Positions 25,106-34,315 are shown, counted from the stretch's first letter. The stretch: DNA of 64,000 nt from an uncultured Pseudomonadales bacterium (GCA_951813515.1 OX638346.1:3589617-3653616), one strand, 5' to 3'. Program-made: numbers and translations. Notes: a model not told the origin generated them from the sequence alone.

Positions 25106-26923
25106 CTAGCGGAGCGCGCCGAGTCCGCATGACTCGCAGATCGCGTAGACGTGCCTCGGGTCGTTCAGCGCCGCGAGCGATTCGACCCCGGCGATAATTG
25201 GCTTCAACCACGCGGCCGGACGCGACGACAATCCAACCTCGTCGAACAGTCGCATGAGAATCTTCTCCTGGGTGGACAAGTCCTTGTCGATGGTCACGAC
25301 CTTGTAGTCCTCGATCCCCGCGCGCTCCGCAGCCGCCTCGATGGCATCGTCGAGGTGACCGAGTCCATCAACAAGACCCAGTTCCAGCGCCTTGCGCCCG
25401 CTCCAGACATGGCCCTGGGCGATCCCTTCCACGGCGTCGGGCGCCATGTCACGGCCGCGGGCAACGAGATTCACGAAGCGGTTGTACGTGTGTTCCACGG
25501 CCACTTGCAACACGTTGTCCATGCGCTCGCTCACGCCGCCAAAGGGGTCGAGGTCACCGGTCAGGGAAGTGGTGCCCACGCCGTCCCGCGCAATCCCTAT
25601 GGATGCCAGGCTATCCTCGAATGTTGGCAAGACGGCGAACACGCCTATAGAACCGGTGATGGTGGTCGGCGTGGCCCAGATCTCGTCGGCCGTCGCCGAG
25701 ATCCAATAGCCGCCAGACGCCGCGACGCCAGCCATGGACACCACCACGGGCTTGCCCGTGGCCTGCACCAATTCCAGCTCCTGGCGAATGACTTCGGAGG
25801 CGAACGCGCTACCGCCCGGGGAGTCGACGCGCAGCACCAGGGCCTTCACGTCCACGTCTTCGCGCGCCTGGCGAATGAGCCGGGAGGTCGAATCGGACCC
25901 GACGAGCCCGCGGGGTTGGTCCCCGGCCCGGATCACTCCGTCTACGGCGATTACCGCCACCTTGTGTCCACGCGATGGAAGCCTGGGGCCGCGCACGTCA
26001 CGCAGGTAGCTCGGCAGGTCGGCTCGAATGAACTGTCCGTTGCCATTCGTCCCGACGCTCTCGGCGAGTCGATCCTGGAACGCGTCGTGCGTCAGCAGTT
26101 CATCCACGAGTCCATACTCGAGCGCGGCCCGTGCTGCATCGCCGTTCACTTCGCGGAGCAGGACGTCGTACTCGTCCGCGTAGTGCTGCAACGCTTGCGG
26201 GTCCAGGGACCGGTTCCGCGCCACCCGGTCGACATAGCTTTGCCATAGATCGTCAACGAGGCCCTGGTTCGCCTCCTTCGCATCAACGGACATGTCCGAA
26301 CGCGTATACGGCTCAACCGCAGACTTGTAAGAGCCGATCCGGTAGACGTGCACATTGACCTTGAGCTTTTCCAGCATGCCGCCGTAGAAGTCCTGGTAGG
26401 CGCCGAACCCCGTCAGTATCAGTTCGCCGAAAGGATGCATGTAGACCTCGTCCGCGAAGCTCGCGAGGTAGTATCGGGACTGATTAAAGAAATCGCTCGC
26501 AGCCACTACGGTCTTGTCCGCATTGCGGAACTCTTCAATCGCCTCACCGATTGCTTCGAGGTGTGCGATGCTCGCGAATTCAAGATCGGTGAGATCCAGC
26601 GTCAGTATCTCGATCCGTTCGTCCGAGGCGGCCTGTCTGATCCCTTCGATAATGTCCGCCGCCCTGGTTTCAACCGGTGCGCCCGACAATGACGGCGGGA
26701 ATCGTAAAGCCGGAAGCGCGGGCTGTTCGACGATCGATCCCTTCGGGGCTACGACGAGAGCGGCGCCATCGGGTATCTCGGCATGTTCCGGTGCGGACAG
26801 GACAACGGCGATTACCGCCAGCAACAGCAGCACGATGAGAATATTGGCCAACGCGGCTCGAAGGAACGCGAAGGCGCGGGAAACGGCGGCGAAGCACTTT
26901 CGCAGGAACTGGCCAAGCGACAT
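25106..26923 (-). CDS. sppA: signal peptide peptidase SppA, 67K type
   Basis: Inner-membrane Ser/Lys protease that degrades cleaved signal peptides. 605 residues (E. coli 618): an N-terminal membrane helix (ALANILIVLLLLAVIAVVLS) and two protease-fold halves. The Lys of the dyad is in YRIGSYKSAVEPYTRS in the first half; the nucleophile Ser is in VAASGGYWISATADEI in the second, after LRVDSPGGSAFASEVIRQEL. The start at 26923 places the membrane helix at residues 25-45; the frame stays open upstream without family sequence. Confidence 0.93.
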   Translation of the reverse strand: MSLGQFLRKCFAAVSRAFAFLRAALANILIVLLLLAVIAVVLSAPEHAEIPDGAALVVAPKGSIVEQPALPALRFPPSLSGAPVETRAADIIEGIRQAASDERIEILTLDLTDLEFASIAHLEAIGEAIEEFRNADKTVVAASDFFNQSRYYLASFADEVYMHPFGELILTGFGAYQDFYGGMLEKLKVNVHVYRIGSYKSAVEPYTRSDMSVDAKEANQGLVDDLWQSYVDRVARNRSLDPQALQHYADEYDVLLREVNGDAARAALEYGLVDELLTHDAFQDRLAESVGTNGNGQFIRADLPSYLRDVRGPRLPSRGHKVAVIAVDGVIRAGDQPRGLVGSDSTSRLIRQAREDVDVKALVLRVDSPGGSAFASEVIRQELELVQATGKPVVVSMAGVAASGGYWISATADEIWATPTTITGSIGVFAVLPTFEDSLASIGIARDGVGTTSLTGDLDPFGGVSERMDNVLQVAVEHTYNRFVNLVARGRDMAPDAVEGIAQGHVWSGRKALELGLVDGLGHLDDAIEAAAERAGIEDYKVVTIDKDLSTQEKILMRLFDEVGLSSRPAAWLKPIIAGVESLAALNDPRHVYAICESCGLGALR

Positions 26924-26972
26924 ATGGACACCGAATGGTATAAGGAGCGGCGATTGTCCCACAGGCGTTGCC

Positions 26973-26986
26973 CGCGTGCGCACGCG
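26973..26986. repeat. 14-bp perfect palindrome between sppA and murF
   Basis: CGCGTGCGCACGCG reads the same on both strands. It sits 50 bases upstream of the sppA start and 76 bases before murF, in the divergent promoter region. It could be an operator, but in GC-rich DNA the palindrome alone is weak evidence. Confidence 0.4.
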
Positions 26987-27062
26987 CGCAGCTTTCCCCG
27001 AAAGGAGAGCCGCACGACGTCTGGAGCAAACGATATAGGTATGCCTTGCATGAAGGTGGGAG

Positions 27063-28442
27063 ATGAGTCTTTGGCGGTGGTCTGAGGTCTGCGAGGCGGT
27101 CGGTGCGCCGCGATCCGACGGCCCGGATATCAACGGCGTCAGCATCGATTCGCGCACGCTTGTCGGCGGAGAGCTGTTTGTCGCCCTGCCTGGCGATCCA
27201 GGGCCGCGCTTCTTCGTCAGTCAGCGGTCGGAACGCGACGGGCACGACTACGTCCCCGCCGCGCTCGATGCCGGCGCGGCCGGTGTCCTCGTGCAGCGGA
27301 AAGTGGACGGGGCTCCATGCATCCTTGTCCGTGACACCATCGACGCACTGTGGAACCTTGCCCGCGCCGCCAGGGCAAGGCTGACCGGCCAGGTGGTCGC
27401 CGTGACAGGCAGCAGCGGCAAGACCACCGTCAAGACTTTCATCTCGCGCGCCCTGGATGCCTTTGCCACGCACGGCAACCTGAACAACTACCTGGGCGTA
27501 CCGCTGTCCGTGGTGCGTACACCGCCCGACAGCGAGTTTGCCGTGTACGAAATCGGCACCAGCCACCCGGGAGAGATTGCGCCGTTGGCGCGCCTGGCAG
27601 CGCCGGACGTGGCAGTCGTTCTCAATGTTCATCCCGCACACATCGAGCAGTTCGACGATATCGGTGCTCTGCTGCGCGAAAAACTCTCCATATCGGAGGG
27701 ACTCGGCGCCGGGGGAACGCTGGTCTGTCTCGATACGCTCGACCGCAGCGGACTTGACCCTGGCATGCGCGTGATCACCTTTGGTCGCGGGCAGGATGCG
27801 GACGTGCGCTTGATGAGTTCGTCCGGTGGCGTTGCCGTTCTGGAGACGCCGTCGGGCCGTGTCGAAGCCGGGATTCCAGGTGGGGGCGAGCACCGCGCGA
27901 TGGCTTTAGCAGCCACCGCGGCCGTCATTGCCGCACTGGACGGAAACCCGGCATCCATTGATCGCATAGGGCCCGAGGCCGTGCCAGCCGGAAGGGGAAA
28001 CCGTATCCACATCGGTCCAGTGACATTGATCGACGACAGCTACAACGCAAATCCCGCGAGCATGACCGCGGCGCTGCACGCACTCGCGGGGGAACCGGGA
28101 AGGACGATTGCATTGCTCGGCGAGATGCTCGAACTCGGGGCCGATTCAGGTCGGCACCATGCGGCGCTGGCCAATGCCTGTCGCGGGATCGACCAGGTGA
28201 TCTGTGTCGGTCGCGCCATGGAAGCGCTCTATACCCGATTGCCCGATCGGCAACGGCTTGCCTTTTTTCCTTCCCCCGAGGATATGGACATGAACGCGAT
28301 CGTAACGTCGCTCCAACCCGGTGACCGCGTTCTGATCAAGGGCTCGAACCGGGTGTTCTGGGCACGCGACTTTGTCCGAACATTTCACCGCCATGTCGAG
28401 AAACGGCCCGACCTGGCACGACTTTCCGGTCCGCCGGATTGA
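27063..28442 (+). CDS. murF: UDP-N-acetylmuramoyl-tripeptide--D-alanyl-D-alanine ligase (MurF) family
   Basis: MurF adds D-Ala-D-Ala to the cytoplasmic peptidoglycan precursor. 459 residues in three Mur-ligase domains: N-terminal ISIDSRTLVGGELFVAL-type motif (SIDSRTLVGGELFVALPG), ATP site VAVTGSSGKTTVKTFISR, LNNYLGVPLSVVR and C-terminal DDSYNANPASMTAALHAL. The usual MGANHPGEIA block reads GTSHPGEIAPL. The gene is away from any division-cell wall cluster, so either the cluster is dispersed or this is a second MurF-like ligase. Confidence 0.85.
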   Translation: MSLWRWSEVCEAVGAPRSDGPDINGVSIDSRTLVGGELFVALPGDPGPRFFVSQRSERDGHDYVPAALDAGAAGVLVQRKVDGAPCILVRDTIDALWNLARAARARLTGQVVAVTGSSGKTTVKTFISRALDAFATHGNLNNYLGVPLSVVRTPPDSEFAVYEIGTSHPGEIAPLARLAAPDVAVVLNVHPAHIEQFDDIGALLREKLSISEGLGAGGTLVCLDTLDRSGLDPGMRVITFGRGQDADVRLMSSSGGVAVLETPSGRVEAGIPGGGEHRAMALAATAAVIAALDGNPASIDRIGPEAVPAGRGNRIHIGPVTLIDDSYNANPASMTAALHALAGEPGRTIALLGEMLELGADSGRHHAALANACRGIDQVICVGRAMEALYTRLPDRQRLAFFPSPEDMDMNAIVTSLQPGDRVLIKGSNRVFWARDFVRTFHRHVEKRPDLARLSGPPD

Positions 28443-28474
28443 CGCTCCGCACCCCGAGGAGCATGACGACCGCC

Positions 28475-28495
28475 GTTGGCGGGCGGTTCGCCAAC
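28475..28495. other. hairpin between murF and moaA
   Basis: GTTGGCG (28475-28481) and CGCCAAC (28489-28495) pair across a 7-base loop, in the 155-base gap. No T-run follows, so an intrinsic terminator is doubtful. Nothing else of note was seen in this gap. Confidence 0.4.
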
Positions 28496-28597
28496 CGACC
28501 CGAATGGTGCTGGCTATTGACGCATGCGGTAGTATGGCGAACTGCATCGCCGCCCGGCCTGACCGCCGCGGGTCGGAACGTGCCCAGGTACTCATGA

Positions 28598-29560
28598 ATG
28601 ATCGTTGACCAACACGGACGCAGGTTCAGAAATTTGCGCGTCAGCCTGACGGCGGCGTGCAACTATGCCTGCACGTACTGCGTTGCCGACGGGAAACGGC
28701 TCCAGCCTGCAAGCCGGGAGCTGTCAGCCGAGGCGCTCGTAAAGGCCGTGCGGCTGATGATTCGGGCCGCAGGCATCGAGAAACTTCGTATCACGGGCGG
28801 CGAGCCGCTGCTGTCGTCGAAATTCGACGACTTTCTTCCGGCCGTTATGGTGTTACCCCTTTCCGATGTCGCCGTCACTACCAACGGACAGTTCCTCGTG
28901 CGCAGACAGGAGGTCATCCGGAAAGCCGGCCTCAAGCGGATCAATATCAGCCTCGACACCCTCGATCCGGGCCGCTTTCGACTGATAGCACGTTCCGGCG
29001 ACCTCGATACCGTGCTGGCCGGCATCGATGCCATGATCGACATGGGCCTCAAGGTGAAGATCAACATGGTCCCGATGCGCACGGCCAATGCCGACCAGAT
29101 CTTGCCGATGCTCGAGTTCTGCCTCGACCGGGGTATAGAGCTTCGCTACATCGAACTCATGAACATGGGTCATCTGAAGTACAACGCTGCCTACCAGCGC
29201 GACTTCATCGGAATGGACGAACTGCTCACCACCATTGGGACCCGCTTCACGTTCGCCCGGACCGATGCCCCCTACGACTCGACGTCGGTGCGTTTCAACG
29301 TGCCCGGATACGGCAACTTCGGCATCATCGCCAATGAGAGCGAACCGTTTTGCAGTTCCTGCACACGCCTTCGGCTGTCATCCAACGGGCTCCTCTATGG
29401 ATGCCTGTCCAACAGCAACCATCACGACATCAACGCGTTGCTCGAAGCTCCTGAGCACGAGGCCCTGGTTCGCCTGCAGGGCGTGCTCGAGAAGGCGATA
29501 GCGGACAAGCAGACCGCCTTCACCGGCGAAGTTACGGTGATGAAGTTCATCGGCGGCTGA
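28598..29560 (+). CDS. moaA: GTP 3',8-cyclase MoaA
   Basis: Radical-SAM enzyme that starts molybdenum cofactor synthesis from GTP. 320 residues. The N-terminal SAM cluster is CNYACTYC (Cx3Cx2C) after RNLRVSLTAA; ITGGEPLL follows. The second cluster for GTP is CSSCTRLRLSSNGLLYGC (Cx2Cx13C), which separates MoaA from other radical-SAM proteins. It ends in Gly-Gly, as needed by MoaA. No other moa, moe or mog gene is in the window. Confidence 0.9.
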   Translation: MIVDQHGRRFRNLRVSLTAACNYACTYCVADGKRLQPASRELSAEALVKAVRLMIRAAGIEKLRITGGEPLLSSKFDDFLPAVMVLPLSDVAVTTNGQFLVRRQEVIRKAGLKRINISLDTLDPGRFRLIARSGDLDTVLAGIDAMIDMGLKVKINMVPMRTANADQILPMLEFCLDRGIELRYIELMNMGHLKYNAAYQRDFIGMDELLTTIGTRFTFARTDAPYDSTSVRFNVPGYGNFGIIANESEPFCSSCTRLRLSSNGLLYGCLSNSNHHDINALLEAPEHEALVRLQGVLEKAIADKQTAFTGEVTVMKFIGG

Positions 29561-29586
29561 CGCAGCGCGCAGACCCCAGCGACCGT

Positions 29587-29598
29587 CGATTCGAATCG
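29587..29598. repeat. 12-bp palindrome upstream of the DUF1285 gene
   Basis: CGATTCGAATCG is perfectly self-complementary. The word GATTCG occurs again at 29607-29612. A TACAAT at 29626-29631 ends 6 bases before the ATG at 29638, so if it is a -10 box the mRNA would be nearly leaderless. Confidence 0.35.
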
Positions 29599-29637
29599 GC
29601 AGCTTCGATTCGGAAGTGGAGCCGGTACAATTTTCTG

Positions 29638-30168
29638 ATGGAGGATCGTTTCGACACCCTGCTGCAGGCCGCTGGCGACAGGAATCTCCCGCCTGTCGAG
29701 CAGTGGCAACCGCAGCACGTCGGAGACATCGACATCCACATCAAGGCGGATGGCCGATGGTTCCACGACGGGACCGAGATCAAGCGACAGCGCCTGGTTG
29801 ACTTATTCGCGACGATCCTGCGCCTCGACGCGGACGGCTTCTGCCTTGTCACTCCGGCGGAAAAGCTGCGTATCCGGGTCGACGAGGCGCCGTTCATCGC
29901 GATCGACGTGGAATCCGACGGCGAAGGGCGTCAACGCCGGATCATTCTGACCACCAACGTGGGCGACCACGTGCTGGTCGGCTCGGCGAATCCGATCACC
30001 GTGCTCGACAACCAGGGCGAGCCCCGTCCGTACGTGGAGGTTCGCGCCGGCTTGCGGGCGTTGATTGCCCGCAGCGTGTTCTATCGACTGGTGGATCTCG
30101 GAGAGGTTCGGGACGGCAGGCTCGAACTGTGGAGCTGCGGGATACCGTTCGTGCTGGGCGACGTCTGA
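29638..30168 (+). CDS. DUF1285 family protein
   Basis: 176 residues, soluble, no signal. The family signature is visible: GDIDIHIKADGRWFHDGTEI, LVDLFATILRLDADGFCLVTPAEK, VDEAPFIAIDVE, and a C-terminal part with RSVFYRLVDLGEVRDG and LWSCGIPFVLG. A small conserved proteobacterial family of unknown role. It converges with the ETF-ubiquinone oxidoreductase gene. Confidence 0.88.
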   Translation: MEDRFDTLLQAAGDRNLPPVEQWQPQHVGDIDIHIKADGRWFHDGTEIKRQRLVDLFATILRLDADGFCLVTPAEKLRIRVDEAPFIAIDVESDGEGRQRRIILTTNVGDHVLVGSANPITVLDNQGEPRPYVEVRAGLRALIARSVFYRLVDLGEVRDGRLELWSCGIPFVLGDV

Positions 30169-30210
30169 CGCGGAGAAATCCCGAGCAGGTCGGGCGACCT
30201 CCAGGCAGGC

Positions 30211-31866
30211 CTACATGTTGGGGTAGTTCGGACCGCCGGCACCTTCGGGCACGACCCAGTTGATGTTCTGGGCGGGATCCTTGATGTCGCAGGTCTTGCA
30301 GTGCACGCAGTTCTGGGCATTGATCTGGAAACGCGGCTCGCCGTCCTGCTCGATCACCTCGTAAACCCCCGCCGGACAATACCGCTGCGCCGGCTCGTCG
30401 TACATTGGCAGGTTGTCGCGTATCGGGACGTCAGGATCTTCGAGGGTCAGGTGGCATGGCTGGTCCTCTTCATGGTTCGTGTTCGAGAGGAACACCGAAG
30501 AGAGCTTGTCGAACGACAGGACGCCATCGGGCCTCGGGTACTCGATCGGTTTGGCCACTGCAGCGGGCCGCAAGCTGGCATGGTCGGGCCTGTCTTCGTG
30601 CAGGGTGAAAGGCATGCGGCCGCGGGCGATGGTCTGGTCGAACCACGCGTAGGCCGCACCGGGCAACGTGCCCAGGCGATGAACCGCGGGCCCGACATTG
30701 CGCGAAGACTGCAGTTCCCGGTAGAGCCAGGAGCCGCGAAGGCGCGCGTCGAAATCGTCGATCTCGCCCGGGGGTGTTTCCTCCGCCAGGGCGGCGAACA
30801 CCGCTTCGGCCGCGATCATCCCCGACTTCATGGCCGTGTGAGAGCCCTTGACCTTGAGTTGATTGAGAAAACCGGCGTCGTCGCCTATCAGCATTCCCCC
30901 GGGAAAGGTCGTCTTTGGCAAGGCCTGAATGCCGCCCTTGACCACGGCGCGCGCGCCGTAGGAGACGCGGTTTCCACCGTCCAGGAAAGCAGCGATCAAC
31001 GGGTGATGCTTGAAACGCTGGAATTCGTCGAAGGGGCTCAGGTGCGGGTTGCTGTACGACAGGTCCACGATCAGTCCAACGGCGATCTGGTTGTCCTCCA
31101 TGTGGTAGAGGAAAGAACCGCCCCCGGTACCGCGATTCGTATGCCCGAGGGGCCAGCCGAGCGTGTGTATCACCTTGCCCGGAACATGCTTCGCCGGATC
31201 CGCGTCCCAGAGTTCCTTCAGACCGATCCCATAGTGCTGCGTGCCGGTGGCGAGGCCGAACCTGGCGATGAGTTCCTTGCCGAGATGACCGCGGCAGCCT
31301 TCGGCGAAGAGGGTGTGTTTCGCACGCAGGGCGTAGCCGGGTTCGAAGGTCGCCTTGGGTTCTCCGGACGCGGAGACGCCCATATCCCCGGTCAGTACGC
31401 CGACGACGCGACCTTCTTCGTAGACGACCTGCGCGGCGGCAAAGCCGGGGAAAATGTTCACGCCCATCGCTTCCGACTGTTCCCCGAGCCACCGGCAGAG
31501 GTTGCCGAGGCTGAGCGCATACTTGCCTTCGTTGTGCAGCCCGCTCGGAATGAAGACCCTGGGTACCTTGATGTGGGTCTTGCCGTTTGCCAGGTAGTAG
31601 ACCGTGTCTTCGGTGACCGGATTGGTGAGTGGCGCGCCGAGTTCGGACCAGTCGGGCAACAGCTCGTTCAACGCGGTCGGCTCGAAGATCGCGCCGGACA
31701 GGACATGGGCACCGATTTCGGAACCCTTTTCGACGAGGCAGATCGAAAGCTCACGATCGGCTTCCGCGGCGAGTTGCGCCAACCGGATGGCGGCCGAGAG
31801 CCCTGCGGGCCCGCCGCCGACGATCACCACGTCGAAATCCATGGACTCGTGTTGGACTTCAGCCAC
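30211..31866 (-). CDS. electron transfer flavoprotein-ubiquinone oxidoreductase
   Basis: Membrane-associated FAD/4Fe-4S enzyme that passes electrons from ETF to ubiquinone. 551 residues. N-terminal FAD motif VIVGGGPAGLSAAIRLAQ; EKGSEIGAHVLSGAIFEPTAL; ubiquinone-side LIGDDAGFLNQLKVKGSHTA; C-terminal cluster CVHCKTCDIKDPAQNINW. It is divergent from etfB-etfA, its electron donor, across a 335-base region, so the three probably serve acyl-CoA or related dehydrogenases such as that at 60 kb. Confidence 0.96.
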   Translation of the reverse strand: MAEVQHESMDFDVVIVGGGPAGLSAAIRLAQLAAEADRELSICLVEKGSEIGAHVLSGAIFEPTALNELLPDWSELGAPLTNPVTEDTVYYLANGKTHIKVPRVFIPSGLHNEGKYALSLGNLCRWLGEQSEAMGVNIFPGFAAAQVVYEEGRVVGVLTGDMGVSASGEPKATFEPGYALRAKHTLFAEGCRGHLGKELIARFGLATGTQHYGIGLKELWDADPAKHVPGKVIHTLGWPLGHTNRGTGGGSFLYHMEDNQIAVGLIVDLSYSNPHLSPFDEFQRFKHHPLIAAFLDGGNRVSYGARAVVKGGIQALPKTTFPGGMLIGDDAGFLNQLKVKGSHTAMKSGMIAAEAVFAALAEETPPGEIDDFDARLRGSWLYRELQSSRNVGPAVHRLGTLPGAAYAWFDQTIARGRMPFTLHEDRPDHASLRPAAVAKPIEYPRPDGVLSFDKLSSVFLSNTNHEEDQPCHLTLEDPDVPIRDNLPMYDEPAQRYCPAGVYEVIEQDGEPRFQINAQNCVHCKTCDIKDPAQNINWVVPEGAGGPNYPNM

Positions 31867-32201
31867 GTACGCCTCCGATGCTCAGTCTGCGGCACGTCCA
31901 TGCGCGATACGAAGCGCCACTCGCCATGTATCCCTTCAGAGCAGGATGGAGCATCGCGGCGTCAACGCGAGAGACGCACGAGGATTGTAGCGCACGCACG
32001 GCGGTTCGGAAGCAGGCAGCCACGTCGGCAAACGCGGGCATGGGCGCTTGTGGCGGCATCCGAAAAAAGGCGAAAATACCCCGTCGCGACTATTGCTGCG
32101 GAGTTGGCGCAAGGCGGTACAACACGGCGACAGGCGGTCGAGGCGAAGTACATTTCCCCGAATATCTGGCCATTCTGGGACACCCCAGCGGAAGAGAACT
32201 C
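31867..32201. other. 335-bp divergent region, ETF-QO / etfB
   Basis: No convincing gene: the open frames here lack ribosome-binding sites or family sequence. An 8-bp inverted repeat, CGATGCTC (31876-31883) and GAGCATCG (31949-31956), may be chance at that spacing. No promoter with both boxes was recognised. Confidence 0.5.
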
Positions 32202-32954
32202 ATGAAGGTATTGGTCCCCGTAAAGCGCGTCGTCGACGCGAACGTCAAGGTGCGCATCAAGCCGGATGGAAGCGGCATCGATCTGACAAACGTCAAGATG
32301 GCCGTCAATCCGTTCTGCGAGATCGCCATCGAAGAGGCGGTGAGGCTGCAGGAGGCGGGTGTTGCGACGGAGGTCATCGCTGTCTCCATCGGCGGCACGT
32401 CCTGCCAGGAACAGCTCCGAACCTGCCTTGCACTTGGCGCCGACCGCGCGATCCTCGTGCAGACCGACGAGGAGGCCCAGCCGTTGGCGGTCGCGAAGAT
32501 CCTGAAGGCCATCTACGACCGCGAGCAACCCGGCATCGTCATATTCGGCAAGCAGAGCATCGATGGTGACAACGGGCAGACTGGACAGATGTTCGCCGCC
32601 TTGACGGGCCTTCCCCAGGGTACTTTTGCGTCGGAGCTCAGCGTGACCGACGGCAAGGCCGAGGTGGTGCGCGAAGTGGATGGCGGGCTGCAAACGGTTC
32701 TGCTATCGCTGCCCGCCGTCGTGACGACAGACCTGCGGCTCAATGAACCCCGCTACGCATCACTTCCCAATATTATGAAGGCGCGGAGGAAGCCCCTCGA
32801 CACCACCACGCCGGAGGAACTTGGCGTCGATGCGGCGCCCCGGTTCGAAGTGCTTGGCGTGGAGCCGCCGCCGGGCCGGAGCGCGGGTATCAAGGTGGAA
32901 AGCGTGGAAGAACTGGTAGACAAACTCCGAAACGAAGCGAAGGTGATCGAATGA
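32202..32954 (+). CDS. etfB: electron transfer flavoprotein, beta subunit
   Basis: 250 residues from MKVLVPVKRVVDANVKVRI, the standard ETF-beta start, behind GGAAGAG. It shows MAVNPFCEIAIEEAVRLQE, IFGKQSIDGDNGQTGQM and LPNIMKARRKPLD. EtfB with EtfA carries FAD and AMP and shuttles electrons from dehydrogenases. The frame is open far upstream, but that part reads opposite ETF-QO and is not family sequence. Its stop overlaps the etfA ATG (ATGA). Confidence 0.97.
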   Translation: MKVLVPVKRVVDANVKVRIKPDGSGIDLTNVKMAVNPFCEIAIEEAVRLQEAGVATEVIAVSIGGTSCQEQLRTCLALGADRAILVQTDEEAQPLAVAKILKAIYDREQPGIVIFGKQSIDGDNGQTGQMFAALTGLPQGTFASELSVTDGKAEVVREVDGGLQTVLLSLPAVVTTDLRLNEPRYASLPNIMKARRKPLDTTTPEELGVDAAPRFEVLGVEPPPGRSAGIKVESVEELVDKLRNEAKVIE

Positions 32955-33880
32955 GCGTATTGGTCGTCGCTGAGCACGACAACAGCGTGCTTCGACCCGT
33001 TACCCTGAACGTGCTGGCGGCCGCGAAGGAGATCAGCGGCGATATCGACGTGCTCGTCGCGGGCAGCCAATGTGCGGACGTGGCGCAGAGCGCGGCGGCA
33101 GTCGGGGGCGTATCGCGCGTGCTGTGTGCGGACGCCCCGGCCTATGCGCACCAACTGGCCGAAAACCTGGCGCCGCTCATCGTCGAAGCAGGCGCCTCGC
33201 ATGAGCACATACTGGCGGCGCACACGACCACGGGCAAAAACTTCCTGCCTCGAGTGGCAGCGTTGTTCGATGTGGCCATGATCTCGGACATCATCGGGGT
33301 CGACTCACCGAATACCTTCAAACGGCCGATCTACGCCGGCAACGGCATCGCCACGGTCAAGTCCAACGACGCGAAAAAGATTGTCTCGGTCCGTGGAACA
33401 GGCTTTGACCCGGTGCCGGGGGAGGGCGGTTCAGCTTCGATCGAGGCTGTGGGCAGCATTCACGATCCCGGCATTTCGGACTTCATCCGGGATGAAATCG
33501 CCAAGTCGGAGCGACCCGAACTGACGGCGGCACGCATCGTCATTTCCGGCGGCAGGGGCATGCAGAGCGGGGAGAACTTCACGCTGCTGGAGGCCGTGGC
33601 GGACAAGCTGGGGGCGGCCGTGGGGGCATCCCGCGCGGCGGTCGATGCCGGGTTCGTACCGAATGACATGCAGGTCGGACAGACCGGCAAGATCGTCGCA
33701 CCGGAACTCTATGTCGCCGTCGGCATCTCCGGCGCGATCCAGCACCTTGCGGGGATGAAGGACTCCAAGGTCATCGTCGCCATCAACAAGGACGAGGACG
33801 CCCCGATCTTTCAGGTCGCCGACTATGGCTTGGTGGCCGACCTCTTCAAGGCCGTGCCGGAACTCGAAGACACCCTGTAA
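32951..33880 (+). CDS. etfA: electron transfer flavoprotein, alpha subunit
   Basis: 309 residues. The C-terminal FAD domain is clear: RIVISGGRGMQSGENF, GASRAAVDAGFVPNDMQVGQTGKIVAPELYVAVGISGAIQHLAGM split over adjacent blocks, and AINKDEDAPIFQVADYG. The N-terminal part has VLVVAEHDNSVLRPVTLN. It overlaps etfB by 4 bases. Confidence 0.97.
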   Translation: MSVLVVAEHDNSVLRPVTLNVLAAAKEISGDIDVLVAGSQCADVAQSAAAVGGVSRVLCADAPAYAHQLAENLAPLIVEAGASHEHILAAHTTTGKNFLPRVAALFDVAMISDIIGVDSPNTFKRPIYAGNGIATVKSNDAKKIVSVRGTGFDPVPGEGGSASIEAVGSIHDPGISDFIRDEIAKSERPELTAARIVISGGRGMQSGENFTLLEAVADKLGAAVGASRAAVDAGFVPNDMQVGQTGKIVAPELYVAVGISGAIQHLAGMKDSKVIVAINKDEDAPIFQVADYGLVADLFKAVPELEDTL

Positions 33881-33898
33881 CGGTTAATTGCCACCAAA

Positions 33899-33958
33899 TA
33901 GCGAACGCGCTGTCGATATATCAATCTATATCATTAGGCGATAAAGATTCGCTAAAAT
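33899..33958 (+). promoter_or_regulatory. nested inverted repeats and -10 box: candidate hipBA operator/promoter
   Basis: The inner dyad is GATATA-TCAATC-TATATC (33915-33932), perfect 6-bp arms. The outer pair, TAGCGAA (33899-33905) and TTCGCTA (33948-33954), is a perfect 7-bp inverted repeat. A TAAAAT at 33953-33958 overlaps the outer right arm and would start transcription about 25 bases before the hipB ATG. The region is clearly more AT-rich than its surroundings. The E. coli HipB half-site TATCC is not present, so the operator words differ. Confidence 0.5.
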
Positions 33959-33988
33959 ACATTGATCGATCACAACGGCGATGTGGCA

Positions 33989-34315
33989 ATGGACCCCCGT
34001 ACAGCGAATTCTACCTGGCACATCGAATTGCAGAGAGCGCGCGTGCGGGCAGGGCTCTCACAGCGGGAGCTCGCGTCTCGCCTGGGGATGACACAGGCAC
34101 ACATTTCCCGGATCGAGGGTGGCCTGGTGGATCCGAGGCTATCGACCGTCGTAGAAATTGCGAGGGCCGTGGGTTCGATACCCATGCTGATACCCCGGCG
34201 GGCTTTGCCAGCCGTGCTCGGCGTTCTTCGGGACTTTGAGGGGAGCGGTATTCGGGGACGTCGGCCGTCAGCGGTCGAACTCCTGGTGGCAGACAACGAG
34301 GAAGGTGACCGGTGA
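33989..34315 (+). CDS. hipB: HipB-like XRE-family DNA-binding antitoxin
   Basis: 108 residues with one helix-turn-helix: ARVRAGLSQRELASRLGMTQAHISRIEGG, followed by DPRLSTVVEIARAVGSIPMLIPRRALPAV. HipB represses its own operon and neutralises HipA. I use the ATG at 33989; a TTG at 33962 in frame is possible but would sit on the likely transcription start. Its stop overlaps the GTG of hipA (GTGA), the coupling expected of a toxin-antitoxin pair. Confidence 0.85.
   Translation: MDPRTANSTWHIELQRARVRAGLSQRELASRLGMTQAHISRIEGGLVDPRLSTVVEIARAVGSIPMLIPRRALPAVLGVLRDFEGSGIRGRRPSAVELLVADNEEGDR

Noticed and set aside
30301..32205. 634-codon frame opposite ETF-ubiquinone oxidoreductase
   Set aside because: Antisense to a well-conserved enzyme and continuing into the intergenic region without protein-like sequence.
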